A DNA stretch of 64,000 bases from Fremontodendron californicum (Eukaryota > Streptophyta > Magnoliopsida > Malvales > Malvaceae): assembly GCA_030761205.1 (NCBI GenBank), contig JAULJL010000032.1, forward strand, positions 4,159,134-4,223,133, written 5' to 3'. The notes under the pieces were generated by a model. It did not search any database and was not told where the DNA came from. It saw only the letters and a program-made list of their open reading frames with translations. A program made the position numbers and the translations under genes. Shown piece by piece: positions 52,917 to 64,000 of the stretch. Position 1 is the stretch's first letter. Every line of letters starts with the position of its first letter.

Positions 52917-54997
52917 TGATAACTCGTATAATTATATAGTTTTTAGTTATGTTTTATTATTGTTTTGTGTCAAATACGAGTTATTATTGTTTAGTCTAAT
53001 TGTGTTTATGATCTTTTATATTTTTATGTAATTTGGTGTTTTTCACAAGTTTCTTTGAGTGATTTCAGATTACTAGAATTAAGGGCAAATCCAGTTCAGT
53101 TCCAGTTCCGACACATTTTGCCATATCAGCTATATCTGGAGTTTCACTGAAGCAATAAGGCTGAAATTTGTAGCCGTGCAAAGATAAGAGGCATATCTAT
53201 CTTTTTCATGTTTTATACTTCTTGAAACGGAGTCGTTTTCCCTAGCGAAATCGACCATCAAGTTGGCTGATGTGCAATGACGTCTGTGCTGACCTGTTTT
53301 TGTATTTTGCCCATATCTGCTTATCCACATCAGCAAATGAGCTGATTCCAATGGCTATGGATCCGTAACTGATACGGGAACCTTTGTCTAGAAGACCATA
53401 TGATCAGATCAGGCCTCTAATATTGACGAAATCGACCATCAAGTTGGCTGATGTGCAATGACGTCTGTGCTGACATGTTTTCGTATTTTGCCCATATCTG
53501 CTTATCCACATCAGCAAATGAGCTGATTCCAACGGCTATGGATCCGTAGCTGATAGGGGAACCTTTTTCTAGAAGACCATGTGATCAGATCAGGCTTCCA
53601 ACATTGACGAAATCGACCATCAAGTTGGCTGATCAAAATTGTCATACAATATGACGAAAATTGTTAGAAAAATTCACCCACCTATTATACCTACCTTTGA
53701 AATTTGTAAAGCTTGTCTCTTGTCATTTAGCCTTCCAAAATGTGTATAAATAGAGGGCCTTGGATGATTGTAGAGGATCATATTGTACATAGGTAGGATA
53801 TTAGCCATTTTAATAAAATTCTCTAAGTTTTCTTCTTCTTTCTTTTCTCTAGTTTTCTTTCTTTTCTCTAGTTTTCTTTTTCTTTAGAGAGAGCAAGAGG
53901 TTGGATAATTAATATTCTTCCTCTTCTTCTTTCTTTCTTTTATTTTCTTCTTAGATTTTCTTTAATTTTATGTTTATGTTTATAATGCCTATGCTAGGCT
54001 AAACTTCTATTTGGTTAAGGGTTATTTCAAAGCCCTAGACATGTTTTGTGATTGATTTTCAGATTCTATCTATCATTAATTTTCTATCAAAGTTGCTTAT
54101 GTTCTTCTACAAGAATTGTTCATGATGTTGTCTAGATTTATTTAGGTGTACAACTAGATAGATCTTGATAATTATCTATTGCTAGTTTAGGAGTCTTGAT
54201 CCGTGTAATTGTCTTGATTTCCTATTCATAAGTGGCAATTTGTGATTAATGATTATGGTCAAGTTTCAATAATTGCAAAGTGGAACATAACCTAAGTTGA
54301 ACAATCCGAGCTTATGTGTTTGTTGCTTAGATCAACCTATCTTTCTCATCATAAAGCTGCCATTAAATTGAATTTAGAGAGCTTATTCTAGGTTGTTTAA
54401 TGGTTAGAGATTAAATAGAGAGCTTGTTCTATTTAACGACAAACTAAGGAAAGATTGGGGTAACAGAGCTTGTTGTTATCTACGGTTGTTAACTTTGATA
54501 GTTGGTTGATATTGATAGATCTGAAATTGATTCTTAATGATGTCTAGTGGTGGAGAATGAAACCTTAACCATATTTTTCATATTTGATTCTTCTTACTTA
54601 CTTGTTTTCTTACTTTTAGTTTGCTTATTTTTTATATTTATTTTTATTGACTGGTTATACCGCCTAATTTGTATATTAACTTTGTTTTATTTTTATTGGC
54701 TGGTTATAACGCCTAATTTAGTATATATATTTTTATTGGCTGGTTATACCGCCTAATTTAGTATATATATTTTTATTGGCTGGTTATACCGCCTTGCATC
54801 TTATTCTTATTATTTACTTTAGTTTAAATCTGGCTTCAAAAACCCCTTTTCTTTTATTGTTCTTGAATTTAAGTTTTAAACTATTAACTTATAAACTAAA
54901 ACCCAATCCCTGAGGACTCGACCCTTGCTAACTACTATACTTACAATTTATCTTTTTAGTGCAAGGTTAAATAAGATACACTCTTTTGGGTGCATCA
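52917..54997 (+). repeat. E4 3' LTR (2081 bp)
   Basis: Near-identical to the 5' LTR. Ends at 54997 before TSD ATAGG. Confidence 0.94.
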
Positions 54998-55002
54998 ATA
55001 GG

Positions 55003-56032
55003 CATTGTAAACATAAACATAAAATTAAAGAAAATCTAAGAGGAAAATAAAAGAAAGAAAGAAGAAGAGGAAGAATATTAATTATCCAACCTCTTGCTCT
55101 CTCTAAAGAAAAAGAAAACTAGAGAAAAGAAAGAAAACTAGAGAAAAGAAAGAAGAAGAAAACTTAGAGAATTTTATTAAAATGGCTAATATCCTACCTA
55201 TGTACAATATGATCCCTTACAATCATCCAAGGCCCTCTATTTATACACATTTTGGAGGGCTAAATGACAAGAGACAAGCTTTACAAATTTCAAAGGTAGG
55301 TATATGACGATTTTGATCAGCCAACTTGATGGTCGATTTCGTCAATATTGGAGGCCTGATCTGATCACATGGTCTTCTAGAAAAAGGTTCCCCAATCAGT
55401 TACGGAACCATAGCCGTTGGAATCAGCTCATTTTCTGATGTGGTTAAGCAGATATGGGCAAAATACGAAAACATGTCAGCACAGACGTCATTGCACATCA
55501 GCCACCTTGATGGTCGATTTCTTCAATATTGGAGGCCTGATCTGATCACATGGTCTTCTAGACAAAGGTTCCCCTATCAGTTACGGAACCATAGCCGTTG
55601 AAATCAGCTCATTTGCTGATGTGGATAAGCAGATATGGGCATAATACGAAAACATGTCAGCACAGACGTCATTGCACATCAGCCAACTTGATGGTCGATT
55701 TCGCTAGGGAAAACGACTCCGTTTTAAGAAGTGTAAAACATGAAAAAGATAGATATGCCTCTTAGCTTTGCATGGCTACAAATTTCAGCCTTATTGCTTC
55801 AGTGAAACTCGAGATATAGCTGATATGGCAAAAGGTGTCGGAACTGAAACTGAACTGGATTTGCCCTTAATTCTAGTAATCTGAAATCACTCAAAGAAAC
55901 TTGTGAAAAACACCAAAATACATAAAAATATAAGAGATCATAAACACAATTAGACTAAACAATAATAACTCGTATTTGACACAAAACATTAATAAAACAT
56001 AACTAAAAACTATATAATTATACGAGTTATCA
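55003..56032 (-). repeat. W 3' LTR, U3 half
   Basis: Continues W's inverted LTR after E4 and ends GAGTTATCA. Two U3 units, as in the W 5' LTR. It keeps the ~40-bp segment (GAATATTAATTATCC) that the W 5' LTR lacks. Confidence 0.88.
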
Positions 56033-57933
56033 CACCCCCACACTTAGATTGTTGCTAGTCCCTAGCAACGACTCAATAAAAATAAAATAAGAAAATCTAA
56101 TCTAATCCATTTTCGTAGGAAATCACGGTGGCACTTAGCATGTGACACAAGCCTTTAAACCCCTAGGTGTCCCTAGTGGACGAGTTTAGTCTCGTGAGGG
56201 TTTACTAGAACGATACCCACAAACATTGAAAAACTAAAATATAAATAAACTACATATACTAAAAATATTTACTCCTATTCCTTTCAATATAAATTAGAGA
56301 CAATCTTTGAACAAGTCTTATAAACTAATCAATAGCTTAAAGAATTTCACAAAAAATCATGCTTGAATGTAAATTGTTTGAGTTAAGCCAATATTAACAT
56401 AACATATTTCAATCAAAATAGTGCACATTCAAACTTAATCTCAACTTCTCATATGGGATACTCTCATGATTTTCACTCTTTAAAGTAGTGGTAAAGTGTT
56501 TACACTCAATCAATCTCATGAAAATAGTTCTACCATATGCTTGCTTGTCTACCTATTCTCCACTAAAAGATCATGCAACTTCATAAATCAAGAGGTCTTT
56601 AATCAATGTTGTAATGGGGCCAAGAGGTAATAATGTGGTTAAAGAATAAAAAGGAAAAGATATCACAAACATTCCAAAGACTTCATAGAATTTAGAGACA
56701 AAATAAGATTTTGCAGATAAAACTTTCTCAATATTCTTTAGAAGTACATAATCACATAGGCTGAATATTTCATGTTGAGCCTTTACTTCATTCTAACCAA
56801 CTTTCGAACATCTTTTTCTTTTCTTTAACTAGAAGTTCAAGAGATTATTCAAAAAAAAAAAATTTTTTTTTTCACATGGGAATGTATTTGGCAATATTCC
56901 CTCTATTTTTCTCTTGACTTTTGCCTTTCTCCTCCCCCACACTTATCTTTTGTTCTAACCCAAATTTTCAAAAAATATCCCTTGTTTTTGCAATATGTCT
57001 CAAACATTCTAGTCCATCTTTAGAACAAGGGTAAAGATATAAATGTGTTTAGGCTAGGTGTAAGATGTGGTTACCAAATAAATAGCTTATTCAATGTAGG
57101 CTCAAATTGGTTCACTAGAGGGATGTTCTCTTGGAACATCAATAAGGGATGGCTGTTTGGCCCTAGTTAAAAAGTCCTAATGCCTCTATCATATTCATGT
57201 TGTTACATGCATCAATATAGTCTCAAATGGTTTAAAGCAAGTTCTAGAGAATCATGTAATCATAAGAGCACTCAATAAAGAAATTAGATTGATTTGTATA
57301 ATGCATCAATCATTATAGGCTCAAAAACTCACAAGGATGATTATACAAGTCAGATTAAGTCTAAACATGCTTCTTTCTCAATCAACATATCATATTAACA
57401 TTGGCTCATAAAAAGATTGATATCAAGTTCAATTCTCATGAAAATCTTCTCACTAATAAATCTGTTTTAGACTTATGCAATTCATATCTCATCATTGTAT
57501 TAAAAAGGAACTAAAACACACTAAAAATAATAATAATAAAGACTCAAAAAAAAAAAATAGTAGACAAAAATAAAAGAAATCCTAAATCATTCCCCCCACA
57601 CTTAATTCTTACATTGTCCTCAATGTAAGTCTATTAACCCAAATGAAAGAATCATGTGTAAGAGAAAAGAACTAATAACATAAGAATAGGAACAACTAAG
57701 ACTCAAAACAAAACAAACTCATGCAACCTAAATAATCCTAAAATACTAAACAAAAATTAACAAGTAAACATAAAAAATAAAAATAAAAACAATAAAAATA
57801 AAAATAATAAAAGAAAAGAAAAAGGAAAAGAAAGAGAAAGAGAAAGAGAAAGCAAATCTGAATATGGAAGGTTGGCAATTTCTTCTTTAATTGGGTTGCC
57901 TTCCCAATTAACACTTGAGTTAATGTTTTGAAC
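56033..57933 (-). other. W non-coding 3' region with cassette-deletion junction
   Basis: Inverted polypurine tract and hairpin, three-way-junction block near 56155-56205, and the CAATGT hairpin near 57613. The deletion junction at about 57755-57775 joins the post-Gag region to the right cassette repeat. The conserved hairpin lies at 57887-57911. No gene. Confidence 0.72.
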
Positions 57934-58872
57934 CTAACCAACACCCCTTCTTGGCTTTTTAGGCTTGTCAGGCTCATACATGAAATTTTCCAAATTAATG
58001 CGTTTGAGAGGAAGCTTTCTTTGCACAACAGTGGATGCATTCTCCATTACAAGTATTATTCCATCATCCTTTGTGTTGCATATCTCATCGAGGAATGGAG
58101 CATATTTTGATACTTGTTGAATGGCATCCACAAACAAGTTGTTTAGGGTTTCTGGCATGTGTTGTTCATGTTCTTCCTCCATGAACTTTGCAAATCTACT
58201 AGGAAAAGGTGGAGAAGAAACATTAGTAAAAAGTGGAACCTTAAACGTTACCTCAGGTGCCGAAATACTCTTATTTGGATTTGTGGCTTCATTATCCTCA
58301 AGAATAGAATCCATCTCTAGTTTTGTCTCATCCTCATCTTGTTCCTCATTCCTCAAGGTCACAATCGTAGCATTCTCCTTTGGGTTAATCATCGTTTGGG
58401 CAGGGAGTTCTTCAGATCTTTGTGCTACCCATCCCACCATACTACTAGTCAATTGGATCATTTGCTTTTCCAAACTCTGGATGCTTGCCCTTGTTTCCTG
58501 TTGAAATTGCAATGTATCAGTAACAAGAGAATAGACAAGATCTTCTAAAGAAGTACCTGAGTTTTGAGTCATATGTGGTGGTTGAAAAAGATCTGGTTCT
58601 TGGGACCATGATTGATTGAAGCTAGATGGATGAGTGTAATTGGCATAAGGATCTACTTCTTGGTAATTTTCCGAACAGCCATAAGTAGTATGATCCCACC
58701 ATCCCTCATGGTAAGTGTTTGAGTAATGATCATACTGTTGGTCTTGGAACACTTGATGGCCTTGACATCCTCCCATGGCCAATTGTTGAACTAGGGAAGT
58801 GAGATTGGCTTGTTGATTCTCCATGTTCATGTATGCCACCAACTCTTCAAGTGTTAGATTGCTCAACTCCAT
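57934..58872 (-). CDS. Gag-like remnant protein, W copy
   Basis: 312 aa from the MELSN start, open. An A-tract of about 30 (T-run on the plus strand at about 58874-58905) precedes the start and adds a poly-lysine extension if an upstream in-frame ATG is used. Changes include TTYGCSE, MIQLTSS and KFMEEEHEQ. Segments as in E2. Confidence 0.72.
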   Translation of the reverse strand: MELSNLTLEELVAYMNMENQQANLTSLVQQLAMGGCQGHQVFQDQQYDHYSNTYHEGWWDHTTYGCSENYQEVDPYANYTHPSSFNQSWSQEPDLFQPPHMTQNSGTSLEDLVYSLVTDTLQFQQETRASIQSLEKQMIQLTSSMVGWVAQRSEELPAQTMINPKENATIVTLRNEEQDEDETKLEMDSILEDNEATNPNKSISAPEVTFKVPLFTNVSSPPFPSRFAKFMEEEHEQHMPETLNNLFVDAIQQVSKYAPFLDEICNTKDDGIILVMENASTVVQRKLPLKRINLENFMYEPDKPKKPRRGVG

Positions 58873-58873
58873 C

Positions 58874-58905
<32 letters not shown>

Positions 58906-59003
58906 CAAAATTTGATAAGAAAAACTTGTATGTACAAGAAAATAAAACTAATTAGAACTGAAAATAAGAATAAACCAAGTAACAAATAGACTAAAGAAAA
59001 CAA

Positions 59004-59021
59004 TCCCCGGCAACGGCGCCA
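59004..59021 (-). other. Primer-binding site, W
   Basis: Inverted tRNA-Asp-type PBS next to the W 5' LTR. Confidence 0.87.
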
Positions 59022-59027
59022 AAAATT

Positions 59028-61027
59028 TGATGCACCCAAAAGAGTGTATCTTATTTAACCTTGCACTAAAAAGATAAATTGTAAGTATAGTAGTTAGCAA
59101 GGGTCGAGTCCTCAGGGATTGGGTTTTAGTTTATAAGTTAATAGTTTAAAACTTAAATTCAAGAACAATAAAAGAAAAGGGGTTTTTGAAATCAGATTTA
59201 AACTAAAGTAAATAATAAGAATGAGATGCAAGGCGGTATAACCAGCCAATAAAAATATATATACTAAATTAGGCGGTATAACCAGCCAATAAAAATATAT
59301 ATATTAAATTAGGCGGTATAACCAGCCAATAAAAATAAAACAAAGTTAATATACAAATTAGGCGGTATAACCAGCCAATAAAAATAAATATACTTTTAAA
59401 AATAAGCAAACTAGAAAAGTAAGAAAACAAGTAAGTAAGAAGAATCAAATATGAAAAATATGGTTAAGGTTTCATTCTCCACCACTAGACATCATTAAGA
59501 ATCAATTTCAGATCTATCAATATCAACCAACTATCAAAGTTAACAACCGTAGATAACAACAAGCTCTGTTATCCCAATCTTTCCTTAGTTTGTCGTTAAA
59601 TAGAACAAGCTCTCTATTTAATCTCTAACCATCAAACAACCTAGAATAAGCTCTCTAGATTCAATTTAATGGCAGCTTTATGATGAGAAAGATAGGTTGA
59701 TCTAAGCAACAAACACATAAGCTCGGATTGTTCAACTTAGGTTATGTTCCACTTTGCAATTATTGAAAACTTGACCATAATCATTAATCACAAATTGCCA
59801 CTTATGAATAGGAAATCAAGACAATTACACGGATCAAGACTCCTAAACTAGCAATAGATAATTATCAAGATCTATCTAGTTGTACACCTAAACAAATCAA
59901 GACAACATCATGAACAATTCTTGTAGAATAACATAAGCAACTTTGATAGAAAATTAATGATAGATAGAATCTGAAAATCAATCACAAAACATGTCTAGGG
60001 CTTTGAAATCACCCTTAACCAAATAGAAGTTTAGCCTAGCATAGGCATTGTAAACATAAACATAAAATTAAAGAGAATCTAAGAAGGAAATAAAAGAAAG
60101 AAAGAAGAAGAAGAAAATAAAGAAAAAGAAAACTAGAGAAAAGAAAGAAGAAGAAAACTTAGAGAATTTTATTAAAATGGCTAATATCCTACCTATGTAC
60201 AATATGATCCCTTACAATCATCCAAGGCCCTCTATTTATACACATTTTGGAGGGCTAAATGACAAGAGACAAGCTTTACAAATTTCAAAGGTAGGTATAT
60301 GACGATTTTGATCAGCCAACTTGATGGTCGATTTCGTCAATATTGCAGGCCTGATCTGATCACATGGTCTTCTAGAAAAAGGTTCCCCAATCAGTTACGG
60401 AACCATAGCCGTTGGAATCAGCTCATTTTCTGATGTGGTTAAGCAGATATGGGCAAAATACGAAAACATGTCAGCACAGACGTCATTGCACATCAGCCAC
60501 CTTGATGGTCGATTTCTTCAATATTGGAGGCCTGATCTGATCACATGGTCTTCTAGACAAAGGTTCCCCTATCAGTTACGGAACCATAGCCGTTGAAATC
60601 AGCTCATTTGCTGATGTGGATAAGCAGATATGGGCATAATACGAAAACATGTCAGCACAGACGTCATTGCACATCAGCCAACTTGATGGTCGATTTCGCT
60701 AGGGAAAACGACTCCGTTTTAAGAAGTGTAAAACATGAAAAAGATAGATATGCCTCTTAGCTTTGCATGGCTACAAATTTCAGCCTTATTGCTTCAGTGA
60801 AACTCGAGATATAGCTGATATGGCAAAAGGTGTCGGAACTGAAACTGAACTGGATTTGCCCTTAATTCTAGTAATCTGAAATCACTCAAAGAAACTTGTG
60901 AAAAACACCAAAATACATAAAAATATAAAAGATCATAAACACAATTAGACTAAACAATAATAACTCGTATTTGACACAAAACATTAATAAAACATAACTA
61001 AAAACTATATAATTATACGAGTTATCA
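59028..61027 (-). repeat. W 5' LTR (2000 bp)
   Basis: Inverted LTR from TGATGCACCC to GAGTTATCA. TATA box at 60233-60240. It lacks the ~40-bp segment present in its 3' partner. Confidence 0.92.
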
Positions 61028-61032
61028 TGTTT

Positions 61033-61713
61033 GTTGCTTAGATCAACCTATCTTTCTCATCATAAAGCTGCCATTAAATTGAATTTAGAGAGCTTATTCT
61101 AGGTTGTTTAATGGTTAGAGATTAAATAGAGAGCTTGTTCTATTTAACGACAAACTAAGGAAAGATTGGGGTAACAGAGCTTGTTGTTATCTACGGTTGT
61201 TAACTTTGATAGTTTGTTGATATTGATAGATCTGAAATTGATTCTTAATGATGTCTAGTGGTGGAGAATGAAACCTTAACCATATTTTTCATATTTGATT
61301 CTTCTTACTTACTTGTTTTCTTACTTTTAGTTTGCTTATTTTTAAAAGTATATTTATTTTTATTGGCTGGTTATACCGCCTAATTTGTATATTAACTTTG
61401 TTTTATTTTTATTGGCTGGTTATACCGCCTAATTTAGTATATATATTTTTATTGGCTGGTTATACCGCCTAATTTAGTATATATATTTTTATTGGCTGGT
61501 TATACCGCCTTGCATCTTATTCTTATTATTTACTTTAGTTTAAATCTGGCTTCAAAAACCCCTTTTCTTTTATTGTTCTTGAATTTAAGTTTTAAACTAT
61601 TAACTTATAAACTAAAACCCAATCCCTGAGGACTCGACCCTTGCTAACTACTATACTTACAATTGATCTTTTTAGTGCAAGGTTAAATAAGATACACTCT
61701 TTTGGGTGCATCA
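61033..61713 (+). repeat. V: solo LTR, 3' part
   Basis: Resumes with GTTGCTTAGATC after W's TSD and ends GGGTGCATCA. TSD TTCTT follows at 61714-61718. Confidence 0.88.
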
Positions 61714-61854
61714 TTCTTCCTCCTTGAACTTTGCAAATCTACTAGGAAAAGGTGGAGAAGAAACATTAGTAAAAAGTGAAACCTTAAACATTACCTCAGG
61801 TGCCGAAATACTCTTATTTGGATCTTTGGCTTCATTATCCTCAAGAATAGAATC
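61714..61854 (-). pseudogene. Gag-like remnant of Z, middle piece
   Basis: Minus-strand coding for the SSPPFPSRFAKF region and its upstream part, between solo LTRs V and U. Continuous in frame with 45229-45465 once V and one TSD copy are ignored. Confidence 0.8.
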
Positions 61855-63879
61855 TGATAACTCGTATAATTATATAGTTTTTAGTTATGTTTTATTATTG
61901 TTTTGTGTCAAATACGAGTTATTATTGTTTAGTCTAATTGTGTTTATGATCTTTTATATTTTTATGTGATTTGGTGTTTTTCAAAAGTTTCTTTGAGTGA
62001 TTTCAGATTACTAGGTTAAATCAACAATTAAGGGCAAATCCAGTTCAGTTCCAGTTCCGACACCTTTTTCCATATCAGCTATATCTAGAGTTTCACTGAA
62101 GCAATAAGGCTGAAATTTTAACCGTGCAAAGTTAAGAGGCATATCTATCTTTTTCATGTTTTACACTTCTTGAAACGGAGTCGTTTTCCCTAGAGAAATC
62201 AACCATCAAGTTGGCTGATGTGCAATGACGTCTGTGCTGACCTGTTTTCGTATTTTGCCCATATCGTCCGATCCACATCAGCAAATGAGCTGATTCCAAC
62301 GGATATGGATCACTAGCTGATAGGGGAACATTTGTCTAGAAGACCATGTGATCAGATCAAGCCTCCAATATTGAATAAATCGACCATCAAGTTGGCTGAT
62401 GTGCAATGACGTCTATGCTGACCTGTTTTCGTATTTGGCCCATATCTTCTTCTCCACATCAGAAAATGAGCTGATTCCAATGGCTGTGGATCAGTAACTC
62501 ATAGGGGAACATTTTTCTAGAAGACCATCTGATCAGATCAGGCCTCCAATATTGACAAAATCGACCATCAAGTTGGCTGATCAAAATTGTCATACAATAT
62601 GACGAAAATTGTTAGAAAAATGCACCCACCTATTATACCTACCTTTGAAATTTGTAAAGCTTGTCTCTTGTCATTTAGCCCTCCAAAATGTGTATAAATA
62701 GAGGGCCTTGGATGATTGTAGAGGATCATATTGTAGATAGGTAGGATATTAGCCATTGTAATAAAATTCTCTAAGTTTTCTTCTTCTTTCTTTTTTATAG
62801 TTTTCTTTTTCTTTAGAAAGAGCAAGAGGTTGGATAATTAATATTCTTCTTCTTCTTCTTTCTTTCTTTTATTTTCTTCTTAGATTCTATTTAATTTTAT
62901 GTTTATAATGCCTATGCTAGGCTAAACTTCTATTTGGTTAAGGGTGATTTCAAAGCCCTAGACATGTTTTGTGATTGATTTTCAGATTCTATCTATCATT
63001 AATTTTCTATCAAAGTTGCTTATGTTCTTCTAAAAGAATTGTTCATGATGTTGTCTTGATTTGTTTAGGTGTACAACTAGATAGATCTTGATAATTATCT
63101 ATTGCTAGTTTAGGAGTCTTGATCCGTGTAATTGTCTTGATTTCCTATTCATAAGTGGCAACTTGTGATTAATGATTATGGTCAAGTTTTCAATAATTGC
63201 AAAGTGGAACATAACCTAAGTTGAACAATCCGAGCTTATGTGTTTGTTGCTTAGATCAACCTATCTTTCTCATCATAAAGCTGCCATTAAATTGAATTTA
63301 GAGAGCTTATTCTAGGTTGTTTAATGGTTAGAGATTAAATAGAGAGCTTGTTCTATTTAACGACAAACTAAGGAAAGATTGGGATAACAGAGCTTGTTGT
63401 TATCTACGGTTGTTAACTTTGATAGTTGGTTGATATTGATAGATCTGAAATTGATTCTTAATGATGTCTAGTGGTGGAGAATGAAACCTTAACCATATTT
63501 TTCATATTTGATTCTTCTTACTTACTTGTTTTCTTACTTTTCTAGTTTGCTTATTTTTAAAAGTATATTTATTTTTATTGGCTGGTCATACCGCCTAATT
63601 TAGTATATATATTTTTATTGGCTGGTTATACCGCCTAATTTAGTATATATATTTTTATTGGCTGGTTATACCGCCTTGCATCTTATTCTTATTATTTACT
63701 TTAGTTTAAATCTGGCTTCAAAAACCCCTTTTCTTTTATTGTTCTTGAATTTAAGTTTTAAACTATTAACTTATAAACTAAAACCCAATCCCTGAGGACT
63801 CGACCCTTGCTAACTACTATACTTACAATTTATCTTTTTAGTGCAAGGTTAAATAAGATACACTCTTTTGGGTGCATCA
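61855..63879 (+). repeat. U: solo LTR (family A, 2025 bp)
   Basis: Complete LTR flanked by TSD GAATC (61850-61854 and 63880-63884) inside Z's Gag-like gene. Two U3 units, three minisatellite units. No internal region, so it formed by LTR-LTR recombination. Confidence 0.93.
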
Positions 63880-64000
63880 GAATCCATCTCTAATTTTGTT
63901 TCATCCTCATCTTGTTCCTCATTCTTCAATGTCACAATAGTAGCATTCTCCTTTGGGTTAACCCTCGTTTGGGCTGGGAGTTCTTCAGATCTTTGTGCTA
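63880..64000 (-). pseudogene. Gag-like remnant of Z, upstream piece (runs out of window)
   Basis: Minus-strand coding for the coiled-coil-proximal part (AQRSEELPAQT, NPKENATIV, NEEQDEDETKLEMDS). Continues past 64000. Confidence 0.78.

Larger units (their letters stand above)
47869..54997 (+). mobile_element. E4: complete non-autonomous element without NABP/LOG
   Basis: 7129 bp, TSD ATAGG (47864-47868 and 54998-55002). 5' LTR, PBS, Gag-like ORF, shortened internal region, polypurine tract, 3' LTR. I spotted about six differences between its two 2.08-kb LTRs, so it is young. It is the innermost insertion of the chain Z, V, W, E4. Confidence 0.95.
46851..61027 (-). mobile_element. W: inverted non-autonomous element without NABP/LOG
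   Basis: Flanked by TSD TGTTT (46846-46850 and 61028-61032). Contains an inverted 3' LTR (46851-47868 plus 55003-56032, split by E4), a non-coding 3' region, a Gag-like gene, PBS and 5' LTR (59028-61027). The NABP-LOG cassette is absent, with the same junction as in E4. Confidence 0.92.
39241..64000 (-). mobile_element. Z: inverted non-autonomous element with NABP + LOG, multiply interrupted
   Basis: Begins with an inverted 3' LTR (39241-41098) next to G (flank GATGA at 39236-39240). It then has the non-coding 3' region, LOG-like, NABP-like and Gag-like genes on the minus strand. The Gag-like gene is split twice, by V at 45471-61713 and U at 61855-63879, and continues to the window end. Its 5' LTR should lie to the right of the window. 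Z is among the oldest family-A insertions here because two later elements lie in it. Confidence 0.88.

Overview
This window looks like AT-rich plant (probably eudicot) heterochromatin. It is made almost entirely of nested LTR retrotransposons of one Athila-like Ty3/gypsy family, called 'family A' here. The evidence is LTRs of about 2 kb (TGATAACTCG...GGGTGCATCA), a primer-binding site complementary to the 3' end of tRNA-Asp, a 1777-codon gag-pol with Athila-type RT/RNaseH/INT, and 5-bp target-site duplications (TSDs). I see no ordinary host gene, tRNA or rRNA. The species cannot be named from this sequence.

The unusual feature is the cargo. Four elements (E1, E2, E3 and Z) carry the same two extra genes downstream of gag or gag-pol, where Athila elements usually have an env-like ORF. 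The first encodes a 178-aa protein with the basic patch plus Cys4 signature of the nucleic-acid-binding / silencing-suppressor proteins of plant flexiviruses (carla-, viti- and trichovirus type). The second encodes a 215-aa intronless LOG-like protein (cytokinin riboside 5'-monophosphate phosphoribohydrolase) with PGGxGTLEE. All four copies of both ORFs are open. One carrier (E1) is a full gag-pol element. The others are non-autonomous and keep only a 312-aa Gag remnant without capsid or zinc knuckle. Two further elements (E4 and W) lack the cassette, with a junction that fits recombination between direct repeats flanking it.

Layout: 1-12335 E1 (+, 5' LTR cut by the window start); 12336-16421 Y (-, truncated gag, PBS and 5' LTR); 16422-17014 X (-, LTR end); 17015-24054 E2 (+, 5' end not in window); 24055-24318 internal fragment (-); 24319-25347 and 38309-39240 G, an unrelated degenerate gypsy gag; 25348-38303 an inverted family-B LTR (B') and a forward family-B LTR; 28010-37536 E3 (+, complete, TSD TCAAC); 39241-64000 Z (-, runs out of the window). 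Z is interrupted by solo LTR V (TSD TTCTT) and solo LTR U (TSD GAATC). V is interrupted by W (-, TSD TGTTT), and W by E4 (+, TSD ATAGG).

How the parts may work together (inference): the LTR drives a genomic RNA. Internal TATA boxes, splice-acceptor-like tracts, A-rich leaders and conserved hairpins next to each ORF suggest that Gag(-Pol), the NABP-like protein and the LOG-like protein are expressed separately. A silencing suppressor plus a cytokinin activator would be a plausible host-manipulation cassette for a retrotransposon. Conserved RNA-like structures (a three-way junction, hairpins, and repeated hairpin + G-run modules) mark the non-coding 3' third of every copy.
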